Source: Prorocentrum cordatum
Taxonomy: Eukaryota; Sar; Dinophyceae; Prorocentrales; Prorocentraceae
Length of the DNA stretch: 50,000 nt
Assembly (NCBI GenBank): GCA_963575745.1
Contig: CAUYUJ010014611.1
Location: 297,501-347,500 of the forward strand
Direction: 5' to 3'
The position numbers and the translations under genes are program-made. Position 1 is the stretch's first letter. Each line of letters opens with the position of its first letter. The notes below the pieces were generated by a model. It ran no database searches. It worked only from the letters and a program-made list of their open reading frames with translations, and was not told the DNA's origin. Positions 10,258 through 20,194 of the stretch are shown here, piece by piece.

Positions 10258-10560
10258 TCGTGGGCCCAAGTGGGCCCCAAAACGGCCCAAGAGGGCCTCC
10301 ACGGGAGGCCGGTCAAAGAGAACCCTCGGACGGCCCAGCAGACCCTCAGAAGGCTCCCAAGAAGAGCAAAAGGGGCCCCAAGTATAGCCCCAGACAGCCC
10401 CAACACGGCCCAAGAGTGCACCATAAGGGCCGAAAGGTGCCCCAATCAATGTCCAAGACTGCCCGAAAGAGAGGCCCAAGAAAGCTTCAAGGCGGCCCAC
10501 GAAAGAGGTCACCAAGAGGCCCCAACCGGCGCCAAGACACCATTTCAACGGCTCCCAATA
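10258..10560 (+). repeat. CCAAGA-rich degenerate block
   Basis: GGGCCCAAGTGGGCCCCAAA starts a run of GGCCC-AAGA words similar to 600-1,025. Just to the left, on the minus strand (about 10,256-10,170), a short frame reads YGERADSECWLGRISDITHE, which could be exonic but has no clear borders. Confidence 0.5.
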
Positions 10561-10599
10561 GTGCGCGCTTTTCGGCCAGATGGGCAGCACTGATTCGCC

Positions 10600-11300
10600 T
10601 TACACCCAGCAACATGAAACACATCGGATGTGGTACAACAACATGCGAGAGAAAACACTCGATCGTGTTATCTTAAGGCAGGCTGACACGTAGACGCATG
10701 GCTTCGGAACGCGAAAAGAAACACACTGAGCGCAGTCAAGGAGGAGTCGAACATGATGCTTCACACTAGCCTAGACTGGACCAGAGTCCGTAGTATACTG
10801 GCGCGACACACTCGAAACACGGCCACCAAAAACGCGGGTAAGAGCACGAGCCCCTTCGCCGACTCTCAGACTCTCCCTCATGTGTGTAATTGAGGGCTCG
10901 AGCAAGAACTGGGGGACGCGGCGGCCCGGGAAGCCTGGAGGTTCGGAACTCGGGGCCCTCCGACGATCACACCGAGAAGGTCGCTAGCCCTGCGACGTGC
11001 AGGGGTGAGGGGCTCAGCGGGGCACTCGGCAGCGAGGGCGTCGACGTTCGCTGAGCCAACTGCTACCCGAACCCCACGTCTGAAACAGACCTAGACATCC
11101 AACGACGTGACTTGCTCACTCAGCGGCCCCAGAGCTATCGACCCCTTCCCTGGGGTCAGTTCTCTGGCCGGGATGAATCCATTTAGGATGGCCCCGGGGA
11201 TGGATGAGGGCCCCTTGAAGTCGAAACGAAGCGAAACCGCCCAGATTTAGGAAAATGACATCGTCGGAAATCTCGAACGAGGAACGGGCCTGCTACTGGA
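10600..11300. other. Unassigned mixed sequence
   Basis: No repeat relative, open frame or RNA is recognised over about 700 bp. Composition is near-balanced and looks like old unique DNA. Confidence 0.4.
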
Positions 11301-11444
11301 AGTGAAGGATCAGGACGGAACACGTGGTACCTTTCAGCACGGAGAGATGAGGTGCCAAACGAGAAAACGCGCATCACACGGGCACGGAAGGAGCTCCTCG
11401 AGCCCCCAAGTGGCGGCGGGAGAACGAGCAGAGAGAAAGCAGAT

Positions 11445-11630
11445 CTGCCGCTCGGGCCTGCCCTCGCCGCGCAACCTGAGGCTGTCCACCTCCCGGAGCG
11501 CGCGGCGGCTCGGGCCCCGGGCCTCGTGCGCCAGCTCGTCCTCGCTCTTCCTGCCGTACCGCTGCGCGGTGGCGGGCGTGAGGTCGAACTGCAGCGGCGG
11601 GGCGCCCTCGAGCTCGTCGTAGCGCGCCTC
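11445..11630 (-). CDS. Probable internal exon, unknown protein
   Basis: The minus strand has a 62-codon frame without stops reading ARYDELEGAPPLQFDLTPAT, then AQRYGRKSEDELAHEARG, then PSRRALREVDSLRLRGEG. Nearly every codon ends in G or C, and acidic, aromatic and basic residues are mixed as in a real protein. A C-run ending in CGAG sits just upstream and could be the acceptor. The downstream border near 11,445 is unclear. It contains no ATG. No family is recognised. Confidence 0.5.
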
Positions 11631-11699
11631 GGGGGGGGGGGGGGCGGGGAGGCAGGGCGGAAAGCGGGGCAGGGACAGGCGCCGATGCAGTCAGGCAGC

Positions 11700-12000
11700 C
11701 CCCTGGAGGGGGAGGGGGAGGAGGAGGAGGAGGAGGGAGGAGGAGGAGGGAGGAGGAGGAGGAGGAGGAGGTGGGAGGATGAAGGAGGAGGAGGAGGATG
11801 AGGAGAAGAAGGAGGGAGGAGGAGGTGGGAGGATGAGGAGGAGGGAGGAGGAGAAGAGGAGGAGGAGGAGGAGGAGGAGGAGGAGGATGAAGGGGAGGGA
11901 AGAGGAGGAGGATGAAGGGGAGGGAGGAGGAGGAGGAGAAGGAGAAGGAGGAGAAGGAAGAGGAGGAGGAGGAGGAGGAGGAGGAGGAGGGATGAGGGGG
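11700..12000. repeat. GGA trinucleotide array
   Basis: An imperfect (GGA)n tract with AGAAGG interruptions. It gives poly-Glu, poly-Gly and poly-Arg frames on plus and Ser/Pro/Leu frames on minus. Confidence 0.95.
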
Positions 12001-12240
12001 GAGGACAATCGGCATCTAACTGGGGGTCTTGCGCCTGATGGCGCCTCGGTGGCGCGGTGGCAACCTGGCAGTCAAACCAAGGAATTCGATGCCGAGGAAA
12101 AGTGATCCTCGGCAGCGAAGTCTGCTGCATTTCCACACGGGACGCCCCCGGGAGACCCCCTAAAACTGTCACCGAAGGGGTCGCGCGGGCGGTTCCTACA
12201 GGGAGGCATTCGCGGCAAGAGACAGCAACCACAGACGACA

Positions 12241-12479
12241 TGGCTGCTGCTGCTGCTGCTGCTGCTCCCGCTATCCTCCAGCGCCTGTTGCGCCGCCCGA
12301 ATGAACAACTGCAGGGTTGCGGGGACCTCAAATTCGATTCGGCTCGTGAGCGTTTTCTTGTCTGGCGTTTCGATCTTGGGCGGACGGGGGAGGGGGAGGA
12401 GGGGTGTCTGGCTCCAGACCTCTGCTTGATGCGACTGTTTGCAACATTGCGTCATATGGGAGAGGCTTCACCTGCTTGA
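12241..12479 (+). CDS. Weak candidate coding frame
   Basis: The frame starts with an eight-Ala tract (a GCT repeat) and reads AILQRLLRRPNEQLQGCGDL, then KFDSARERFLVWRFDLG, to a stop at 12,477. The minus strand also carries a plausible frame here (EFEVPATLQLFIRAAQQALE), so the strand is uncertain. No family is recognised. Confidence 0.25.
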
Positions 12480-12782
12480 AACAGGCGCCAAAAACAGCCA
12501 ACATCTACTCCATGGTGGGGGGAAAGGGTGCAAAAGCCCGTGCCGATCGGCAACACAATGAACAAGAAAATAACCACCCTGACTTCCCTTGCTTGGGATG
12601 CCTTCTCTCTCTGGGACACGTGAAACGTGAAGGCCGCAACTCTATGTGTGCTGTAAGAGGGGAGGGGCGCGCGGGCAGGGCTTTCGGAAACCTCGGAACA
12701 TACATTACGAAAGCGCGCCGCAATGCCACTCGGCCAAAAGACAGATCTCGGTGTGGAGCCGTGAATACGTATATGTTGTCTT

Positions 12783-12920
12783 TTACTGTATGCACAAAGC
12801 TTGGACGAGGCCGAGGCTACACCCTGGGCACTTCTCCGTGTCACCGTTGGCCTTGCTGGCCTCGGTGAAGGCTCGAGATCGACAAGCCTCGCGCATCCTC
12901 TCGGCCTGGAAATCTACCCA
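12783..12920 (-). CDS. Probable exon, unknown protein
   Basis: TGCTCACCAG gives an acceptor right before 12,920 on the minus strand. The frame then reads WVDFQAERMREACRSRAF, then TEASKANGDTEKCPGC, and stops at 12,783. Composition and codon choice are strongly protein-like. The same bases read as GTGAGC donor on the plus strand, which leaves some ambiguity. The true exon may end earlier, at the CCCAGG-GTGTAG after CPG. No family is recognised. Confidence 0.45.
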   Translation of the reverse strand, partial: WVDFQAERMREACRSRAFTEASKANGDTEKCPGCSLGLVQALCIQ

Positions 12921-13189
12921 CTGGTGAGCATTCCTTGCCCGCTGCCTCGTCTTCAGGAAGAACGGCAACCTCGGCCCCAGGACCCCGAACGGGCGTGGGA
13001 GGAGGGGGTGGAGGAGGAGCGACAAAGGTCGCGCCCGCCAGGGGTTTAACTCGGGGCTTAACGAAAGGCGTGCCGCACGTTTTCACCCCAGGTCCCAGGT
13101 TCGGGGGCGATCGCGGGCCACGTGTGTAAACGCAGCCCAAACACGGTGGCAGCATGGTCCGAAAGCAACCAGATGTGCCACCGTACCCC

Positions 13190-13620
13190 TGGCAGATTGA
13201 GGCGTCATGGTGTACCGAGTGCAGTCTGGTAAGGCTTCTGTGTCGGCGGCGAGCGAGGGGAGGAAGTGAGAAGGAGACAGCCTTCTCAGAAGGCTCTGAA
13301 ATCCCCCCAGCCTTCCGACAAGTTTTCCGACCCTTCCCGAAAGACACAGAAAACGTCTCAGAAGGCGGGAAGGTTTCTGAGAAGCCCCGCCGCCTTCTGA
13401 GAAGGCATTCTCCTTCTCACTTCCCCCCCTCGCTCGCCGCCGAATTTCGGCTGCCTTGGTGGCCCTCGTGACCGTCTCGGAAGCCCTGCGGAGCAGCCCC
13501 AGCGCGGCGTCGGACCGCCCAGGAAGCTTCGGGAGGGGGAGCCGGGGCGTGCAACGGAGCGCGGGAAGAGGGGCTTAGAAGACGTACAGAAGCTCTACCA
13601 GACTGCACTCGGTATACTGG
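13190..13620. repeat. Inverted family X fragments around a foldback element
   Basis: 13,197-13,242 (TTGAGGCGTCATGGTGTACC onward) is a plus-strand piece of family X. Read on minus, 13,619-13,444 begins TATACCGAGTGCAGTCTGG and continues like family X through TTCTGTAC and CTTCTAAG. The arms matching at 13,211-13,242 and 13,588-13,619 are roughly 29 of 33 identical in inverted orientation, with foldback copy B between them. Confidence 0.55.
13243..13443. mobile_element. CTTCTGAGAAG foldback element, copy B
   Basis: It starts TCGGCGGCGAGCGAGGGG and ends with the reverse complement, CCCCTCGCTCGCCGCCGA. The inverted ends extend through GAAGTGAGAAGGAGA, so the arms are about 40 bp. Internal CTTCTGAGAAG palindromes repeat four or more times. 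No clear target duplication is seen for this copy. Confidence 0.75.
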
Positions 13621-13631
13621 CGCGCCTCAAG

Positions 13632-13829
13632 TCGGCAGCGAGCGAGGGGGGAAGTGAGAAGGAGAAGGCCTTCTCAGAAGGCGGCGGGGCTTCTCAGAAG
13701 CCTTCGCGCCTTCTGAGACGTTTTCTGTGTCTTTGGGGAAGGGTCGGAAAACATTTCGGAAGGCCGGGGGACTTCCGAGCCTTCGTAGCAAGCCCGCCCC
13801 TCCCCACTTCCCACCGGGCTCGCCGCCGA
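13632..13829. mobile_element. CTTCTGAGAAG foldback element, copy C
   Basis: It starts TCGGCAGCGAGCGAGGGGGG and ends GGCTCGCCGCCGA. Compared with copy B, the internal part is in the opposite orientation (TTTTCTGTGTCTTTGGGGAA here, TTCCCGAAAGACACAGAAAA in B). It lies 190 bp from copy B. Confidence 0.75.
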
Positions 13830-13839
13830 ATAATGGCTT

Positions 13840-14460
13840 AAACATGCCTCCAGAGGCACCAAACAGCTCAAGCGCCCAATAGGTCCCAAGAGGCGACCAG
13901 GGCCGATCGCAACCACTTCGGGCCGATCGTCGGCCACTCGGGGCCGATCACAACCAGCTGCGATCGGGCAGAAGTGGTTGCCATGTGTTTGGGCCGCTTT
14001 GGCATTGGTTGATTCAGAGAAGGGTCTCAGGAGCGTTTCTAGAATGAGTGGTTTCCTTTACGGTTCCCAAGGGGATTTGGCAGAGCGGTTGCGATGCGGC
14101 CGATCACCGACGGTTCGACAGCTCGGCCGTCATGACTGCAAATCACACGAATTGCAACGCAATGTACTTCAAGACTTCCAAAGTCCCAAGAGCTCAAGAC
14201 TTCTCATGATATCTCAGGTGCCCAAATGGTTCCACCAAATTCCTCAGGGTCCTTTGAGGATGCCACAGGGCTCTCCATGTTATACATCACAACCTCTTGC
14301 GGCTCCTCAGCGGCTCTTCAAAGGCATCTCAGAGAGTCTTCAAAGGCTTCTCAGAAGTTCGACAACAACTCTTCAGCGCCGTCCCTTCAGAAACCTTACC
14401 GTTGCGAACCAGAGGCTCCTGAGTGGATCCTCGGAAGATCATCAGGGTGTTGAAATATCA
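13840..14460. other. Unassigned, with GGGCCGATC words
   Basis: 13,895-13,975 contains GGCCGATCGCAACCACTTC and the partly inverted GCAGAAGTGGTTGCC, with GGGCCGATC three times. Related words recur near 14,090 and 14,945. The rest, to 14,460, is AT-richer than its neighbours and has no recognised feature. Confidence 0.35.
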
Positions 14461-14464
14461 TTTC

Positions 14465-14605
14465 GCAGGGTATTGCAACGTTTTACCAGGTATGAAAAGA
14501 TCGCTTTGCAAGATATTGCATGATGGTTTTGCAAGGTATTGCAAGATAGTGTTGCAAGGTATGGCAAGATCGTTTTGCAAGGTATTGCAAGATCGTGTTG
14601 CGAGG
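14465..14605 (+). repeat. 23-bp tandem repeat
   Basis: About six units built on TTTTGCAAGGTATTGCAAGA, with T/G and C/A changes between neighbours. It is immediately followed by the heptamer array. Confidence 0.75.
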
Positions 14606-14609
14606 GTTG

Positions 14610-14830
14610 AGTGGTTGGTTTGGGGTTTGGTGTTTGGTGTTTGGTGTTTGGGGTTTGGTGTGTTGTGTTTGGTGTTTGGGGTTTGGTGTTTGGTGTTTGG
14701 GGTTTGGTGTTCGGTGTTTGGTGTTCGGTTTGGGGGGTTCAGTGTTCGGTGATTGGTGTTTGGTGTTTGGTGTTTGGTGTTTGGTGTTTGCTGTTTTGTG
14801 TTTCGTGCTTGGGGCTTGGGGATTTGTTCG
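14610..14830 (+). repeat. TTTGGTG/TTTGGGG heptamer array
   Basis: About 30 units of a 7-bp repeat, mostly GTTTGGT with interspersed GTTTGGG and GTTCGGT. Frames are short Gly/Val/Trp/Phe or Pro/Asn/Thr repeats. The unit differs by one or two bases from the TTTAGGG telomere repeat of many algae and plants. Confidence 0.85.
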
Positions 14831-14964
14831 GTGCCTGGTGGTTGTAATCCGGTGTTCGGCTTGTACTTTTTCAATAAGAATCCTACAGATGCGATCAGTC
14901 CGTGTCCAGTGGTCGTAATCCTTCCGAAATGCTTCGTGAACGGGCCGAAATGGTTGCGATCGGC

Positions 14965-15150
14965 CTTGCTCCCGTCCCAAGAGGCTTCCACAAGGCTGGA
15001 AGACACCCCCAAGACGGTCTCCATGAGGGTCTCGAGAAGCCAAAAACCCACGCATTTCGGTCGAAGATCGGTCCGCTTGCAGTCTTCAAGGGCCCAAGGG
15101 AGCTCACTGAGAGCCCCAAGAAATCCCTAGACGGCCCAGGATGACCCCAA
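14965..15150 (+). repeat. CCAAGA-rich degenerate block
   Basis: CCCAAGAGGC, CCCCCAAGACGG, GGCCCAAGGGAGC and AGCCCCAAGAAA words, as in the other blocks. It leads straight into the dispersed repeat at 15,163. Confidence 0.45.
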
Positions 15151-15162
15151 GAGAGCAGCAAG

Positions 15163-15336
15163 CCTGAGATCCGACGTTGCCAAAAAAATGCAGCATCGCA
15201 AAACATCACGCCCGCAGCCCTAGACCCCATCTTTCTGCGTCAATGTTCTAGCCGGATCGATGTGCGAGAGGGTCCCGGGGCCCGAAAAAAACCGAGAACG
15301 CCCAGCTCGAAAAATTGAAACGTGAGAACCTCAGGG
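15163..15336 (+). repeat. Dispersed repeat, also at 3,796
   Basis: Collinear with 3,796-3,970: CTGAGATCCGAC, A-run, GACCCCATCTTT, GCCGGATCGAT, CCCGGGGCCCGAAA, CTCAGGG. In both places the repeat is near CCAAGA-type sequence. Confidence 0.65.
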
Positions 15337-15479
15337 CATGGATTTGTTTTTCCAATCAGATTTTGCCCAAGGGGCTCTGATCTGTGCTTGAAGGGCAGGT
15401 GGGTGACCGTGCTGGTCCTGGCGGGCCGGCGTTCCTCGGGGTTGTTTTTGGTGTTGCTTCCTTGGCCCCTGAGGGTGTT

Positions 15480-15830
15480 TGGCTCTGTTTCCCCCCCTTT
15501 TGGTTTTGGTCTCCCCCTCTTTTGGTTTGGTCCCCCCTCTTTTGTGTTGGTCCCCCCCCTTATGTTTTGGTCCCCCCCTTTTGTTTTTGCCGAGGGCCCC
15601 TCAAGAGGGACGCAAAACGGCCTCAGAGGGCCGGACGGCCCAAGAATGCCCCAAGACGAGGACCGCGACGTCCCGAGAGACCCCACAGACGGCCAAGAGA
15701 GCCCCAAGACGGCCTGACAGGGCCCCACGACGGCCCAAGAAGGCCCCAAGAGGACTCCTCCTCCTCCTCCTTCTCCTCCTCCTTCTCCTCCTCCTTCTCC
15801 TCCTCCTTCTCCTCCTCCTCCCCACCAGGA
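15480..15830 (+). repeat. CCCCCTTTTG, CCAAGA and CTC repeats
   Basis: 15,490-15,590 holds about six TCCCCCCTTTTGTTTTGG-like units. 15,598-15,760 is a CCAAGA-type block, and 15,757-15,823 is a (CTCCTCCTT)n tract. No coding is supported. Confidence 0.75.
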
Positions 15831-15839
15831 CTGCCCCAC

Positions 15840-16940
15840 GGTAGCCCAAGACAGCCTAGAAGAGATCCTCAAGAGAAGGAGACGAGAGGTGTCCCCTGTG
15901 AGGGCTTTCCAAGCGCTGCTCGAAGGTTCTCAACATGGAGTGCTTGGCTGTCACGGTGGCAGATTAGCCGTAGGCAGCTGGATAAGGACACCAGTCGAGT
16001 ATCAGGATTAATTTGCCAAGCGTCTCGCTGTGGCGTACAACCAAATGTCCCCGGCTACGTGTTTTGCAGGAAACCAGGCATGCACCCGTGCAGATGGACG
16101 GACGGTGTGTGAGCGCAGGCATTTGTTTGGTTGACTAAATCAGGGTGTGACACGATTGCGCTCGTCGTAGAACGGGCACGAGAAACTGCCTGGGCGACCA
16201 TCACATACCATCGATCCCGCCCGCACTTTATGTGCATCGCAATGCGACATCTGCATGCACATCCAATACCAGGTTTCCCGTGTGGCTTGCGCTTGCGGCC
16301 CAGGTGAGGGTGCCGTATTCCGCCGTATCCGAAACCTCTATTCGGGCGCCGTGGCATAGCGGGCATTCAGCACACTTCGCCGTTTCTTGGCCATGGCGAC
16401 TAATGCGGATCAAAACGATCTCGCGTGGCACACGCCTACAGCCTACAGTACCTTCGTGTCCGGCAGACCATCTGGACGACCCCATCAAGCCTCGGCCTGG
16501 AGCTGGAGATCTCGTGCTCATGAGAACGGCGCTCCTACAAAACGCCGGGCCCAAGCTCGCTGGCGTATCTCCATCGCGTTCTTGATCTAAGTTGTGTCTG
16601 TTCGCCACTTCTCGTCGTACATCCAGTAGTGCAGGTCAACTCGTCGCACACCATCTACCTTCACCGCCTACAGCGTCGGCTCGAAATTCCACGCGCGGCT
16701 CCCTGCTGCGCTCTCCTCAACGACATGGATATCAGGTCGAATGCGGAATGCGGAAACCGACCACCTCCGCCACCACCAAACGCAGCAACCCAGACATCCG
16801 GCTGCTCCAATTTCTTCGATGCGTGGGCCCTGGAGGTCCGGACCACGTCCCTAAGGCTGGTTTGTCGGCCCCAACCGTTTTTTGACGGTCCCGAGGCCCG
16901 ACGAGGGCCCCCGGAGGCCGAAACCGGCCAAAACCGCCCG
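15840..16940. other. Unassigned, possibly old coding DNA
   Basis: Composition is not repetitive. A plus frame near 16,495-16,560 reads RPGAGDLVLMRTALLQNAGP, which resembles the GDLV...R segment near the C-terminus of some LTR-retrotransposon integrases. On minus, 16,380-16,228 reads CAECPLCHGARIEV and onward. The two readings conflict and neither has borders, so no gene is called. Confidence 0.25.
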
Positions 16941-17044
16941 CTCCGAGTTTTTTGGAGCGTCGGATCTCTGGGAAGCTGGCTCCAACGACCTTGTCCTTGC
17001 TCGCCTGGCAGCCTGGCAACCACCAGGCAGAGCCCACCAGGCAG

Positions 17045-17142
17045 AACGACGGGATCCTCGCCGTGAAGAGTGTGGCGCATGGGGGCGCGATGCTCGACCA
17101 CCACAACCGGCCCTTCCTACACTTTCTCGGCAAGAACTTCAG
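17045..17142 (+). CDS. Probable internal exon, unknown protein
   Basis: CCACCAGGCAG precedes 17,045 (acceptor) and GTATCG follows 17,142 (donor). The 98-bp segment reads NDGILAVKSVAHGGAMLDHH, then NRPFLHFLGKNF, with mostly G/C-ending codons. It has both borders in the expected places and the best composition on either strand. No family is recognised. Flanking exons were not identified. Confidence 0.5.
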
Positions 17143-17346
17143 GTATCGGGGAACAAATCAGGTTGTTGCTGCGAAGCCTCGTGACAAGCACATGAGCAGT
17201 TAAGATAAGCGAGCGCGGTGCGCAATACCTCCGCACAGCTGTCCTCCAGCTGTCTGCTGGGATGATCGCTATATTCTCGCTGGGAAAACCGCAGGCGTCG
17301 CGGACGGCAGCGGCGTGCCTGCCGCTCTCACAACTGAAACACAAAC

Positions 17347-17467
17347 TTCCGGAGGCCCGCGCAGACTTCTTGGATCGGCGCTGGAGCCCCCTCCCCGGCG
17401 GGCGCCGCCGGAAGCGCCGCCAGAGGGCTCCAGCGCCGATCCGGGAAATCCGCGCGGACCTCCGAAA
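17347..17467. repeat. Inverted repeat (hairpin)
   Basis: 17,347-17,389 and 17,425-17,467 are reverse complements over about 43 bp with six or seven mismatches. The perfect core is GATCGGCGCTGGAGCCC. The spacer is about 35 bp of GC-rich sequence. An open frame spans it, but its Pro/Arg-rich reading follows from the hairpin. Confidence 0.65.
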
Positions 17468-17479
17468 ATTCGTGTTCAC

Positions 17480-18300
17480 ATCGTGATTAGCGTCTCCGAA
17501 GGTTCTCCGTGGGGAAGACACTGCGCTTCAGGCCAGCCTCTATGTCCCAGGAGTCGGCCAGCTTACGGATGGCCCCTATCACCATCTAGGGTCTGGCCTC
17601 ACGAGGGCAGGGCATCATTGAAAGGGCCCAGGGGCACACGGATAGACACAAATTCCAGGATTTCCTATATGTTGACACAGTTCCTGGACTTTCCTCTTCA
17701 TCTACGCTGCCTAAATTCTGGCCCCCATTTTCATGGGAATCAAAGCTTGTTTTGCCTATGTAGATTCATCCCTCCTGAATCCTCCCCGTCCCTGGCGGCC
17801 ACCACCCACCTCTCGACGTCTGCGCAAGTCGTAAGTCTCCTCGACGTGTCCAGCCGACAGGACTCGAGCGCGCCTGCTCCGAGCACTTGCCCTAGCCAAA
17901 ACACAACTCCGCTGTGCAACAAAACAACGAGCAGTGCGGGCTGGCGGTGTGTCCACTGTGCTGGGAATAACCCAATCCGCAGAGGACGAATGGACTTGAC
18001 CCCTACTGCTACGTACTTCGCATTGACCGTGGCCAGGCGTTGGAATCGTATCAACCAAAGCTGCACAACAGACGGCACTCGCCTCGGCAAATCGTGCAAC
18101 GACGATGTGAGGATGTCGCCCGACAACACGCGGAGGAAGGGGCCAGAAGCTCAAACACATAATGCACATGCTGGTGACACAATCGCGTGGCCATGACGAG
18201 TAACAATTCAAATGCTGGCCACCGCTTCTACTCCAACTCTGGAGGGGGAACGGTAGGGGGGGACCCGCTCGGGGGGGGGGGGGGGGGAGGGAAACAACGA
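17480..18300. other. Unassigned sequence
   Basis: 17,625-17,700 weakly matches the dispersed repeat at 5,441. The rest has conflicting open frames on both strands and no recognised domain. A run of about 17 G ends near 18,287. Confidence 0.35.
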
Positions 18301-18305
18301 CGTGG

Positions 18306-18327
18306 AATCGGCGATGCATCGCCGATT
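18306..18327. repeat. 22-bp perfect palindrome
   Basis: AATCGGCGAT followed by GCATCGCCGATT is its own reverse complement. It is followed at once by another CGGCGAT word, and CGATCGGCGAC occurs again near 18,394. Confidence 0.8.
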
Positions 18328-18329
18328 GA

Positions 18330-19400
18330 TCGGCGATAGGCCCCGCAGGGCGAAACCGGACGTTCTTCCTGGGCGGGGTGGGCTATCGGGCCCCGATCGG
18401 CGACGAGTGGGCGATTCGGGGTCGATGTATCCCCCCCTGAGCCATCCCCCATGACGTTGCCCCTGAAGCTGGGCACTCTCCCTCGAGGAGGAATCAGGAG
18501 GGAGCCGGAGGGGCGCGGAAAGGGGGGGGACCATCGACGGCGGGCGAGCGCAGGCACCGCCGCTCGTGGCGGAGGCACGCAGCCCGCGAGGATCACGACA
18601 GGGAAGGCCTGGAGCCCACGGCGAGAGAAGCGGTCCGAGCAATCACGGGCTGCGAGAGGGAAGGGGGAGGAGAAGCACGAAGAGGTGGAGGGAGCAGACT
18701 CGGCGGTGGACAGACCTCCCTTGAACCACCCTTCAGTGAAAACGGCCCAGGACCGAAGCCGACGGACCTGGACTCGCCGATCGACGCGTCAGGGCGGGAG
18801 GTCGATCAGCCTCCGACAGACGACAGGAGAGGAGCAGGAAGAGGACGGAGGCAATGGGGAAGAGGCAGAGGAGCGGGCAGCCAGCGGGCGGCCGACGGCC
18901 TTGGCGTCTTCGAAGAACTTCAGGAGGCCTGCCCGGCCCGCCCGTCTGGATGCTCCCCCGTCGTCCGCGCCGCTCTCGAGACGATGAGGGCACCGAGCTC
19001 AGGGCATCTGGAGTAATGCGGAAAGGGCTCGAGAATGAGGGGGAGGGGGGAGGGGCGAGGGAGAAGAACGGCAGGAGGAGAGCAGGGGAGGAAGAGGACA
19101 GAGCAGGAGGGAGGAGGGGGGAAAAGAAGGGAAAGGAGGGCACAAAGGGGATGTTGTGGAAGAGCACGGGGGAGATGTGGCAAGCCGCACTGGACCGGGA
19201 CGCGTCCATGCCATTTTCGCGGGCCAAGGAGGGCTGGAACAATAACGATGCTCAACGCGTGCCGTGCCTGAGCCAAAAGAGAAAACACCAACCAGCATGT
19301 TGCGCCTTTTCCGACATCGCACTTCGCCTGGCCACGTACAGCGCCGAGGTGCTGTCGGCGAGCCAGAGCGCACAATGGCCGCGGAGCCGTCGACACTCTC
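18330..19400. other. Unassigned GC- and purine-rich sequence
   Basis: Mostly purine-rich on plus (18,480-18,720; 19,020-19,150). On minus, 18,928-18,870 reads LLKFFEDAKAVGRPLAARSS, preceded by GGGCAG. That could be a short exon, but the plus strand reads acceptably too. Nothing further is supported. Confidence 0.3.
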
Positions 19401-19407
19401 GGGAAAT

Positions 19408-19572
19408 CTCTGACCCGGGTCAGTGCAAACCCGGGTCAGTCGGGCCTTGCAGGATCCTGCAAAATCCTGCACGATCCTGCGGGATCCTGCAGGACCCTGC
19501 GCCCAAACCTGAGTCAATGCGACTCTGACTCTGCAGGTCCCTGCAAGAGCCGGCGCTCTGGCTGGCCCCCGT
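19408..19572 (+). repeat. ATCCTGC repeat, also at 36,714
   Basis: GACCCGGGTCAGTGCAAACC, with CGGGTCAGTC, is followed by several GGATCCTGCA/AAATCCTGCA units and ends near GCGCTCTGGCTGGCCCCC. The same order occurs at 36,714-36,838. It is a dispersed repeat containing a short internal tandem repeat. Confidence 0.65.
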
Positions 19573-19579
19573 TTGCATT

Positions 19580-19860
19580 AACCACCGTCCCTTGAGCCCC
19601 GAATCTCCTTCGCGCAAGAGGGCCCGGGGAAAAAGGGGGCTGCAGAGCATTCGACAGGGGTTCGCCCGCGCCGCAATGCCGTGCCTTCTGCTGCGGCGCC
19701 CCCCGTGGCGAGACGACAGCGCGAGGAATTGATGCCAAGCCTGTGCGCCGCAACGCGCTGGCGCGGCCTACATCCTACATCGAAAAAGCCGCCGCCTGGG
19801 CGCGCGATCTCGCGTCGCGCGTCGCCGGGGACACCAAAAGGTACTGATACCGCTACTCCA
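19580..19860. other. Unassigned GC-rich sequence
   Basis: No repeat relative or convincing coding frame was seen. Confidence 0.4.
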
Positions 19861-19865
19861 CGGAC

Positions 19866-19940
19866 CTTTCCCTGGGGCGCATTCTGACCAGGATTTCGAG
19901 GCGAATCCAGTGGTGGCGACGAGGGCCTCCCAGGAGGCTC
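19866..19940 (+). repeat. Dispersed repeat, also at 3,325
   Basis: CCTGGGGCGCATTCTGACC, GAATCCAGTGGTGGCGACGA and CTCCCAGGA align with 3,325-3,400. Confidence 0.55.
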
Positions 19941-20194
19941 CAAAAGGGGAAAACGAGGGAAGGGCAGCTGTATGGATACCTGTTCCATCTCTGACGCGTC
20001 GCGCGTCGCTGGCCGCTCTGAAAGGGAGAGCCTTGCAGCCGCGAAGAGGGGCCTGGCGCCGAGAGACGCATCTAACGCGCACCACAAACAATTTCAAACG
20101 TAACCCGGTTCTGCCGCTCGCGAAGTACAGTGGAAACGATGTCATAAGGAACCCTACATCCGCCGACCCTGTCAGCGTGTGGAAGAGGCTGTTC

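Noticed and set aside
12404-12868. 154-residue plus frame
   Set aside because: Composition is mediocre, an opposite-strand frame is equally long, and it overlaps the better-supported minus exon at 12,783-12,920.
16495-16585. Integrase-like GDLVLMR...PKLAG reading
   Set aside because: Too short, with no upstream catalytic residues and no LTRs. Kept only as a note in the unassigned stretch.
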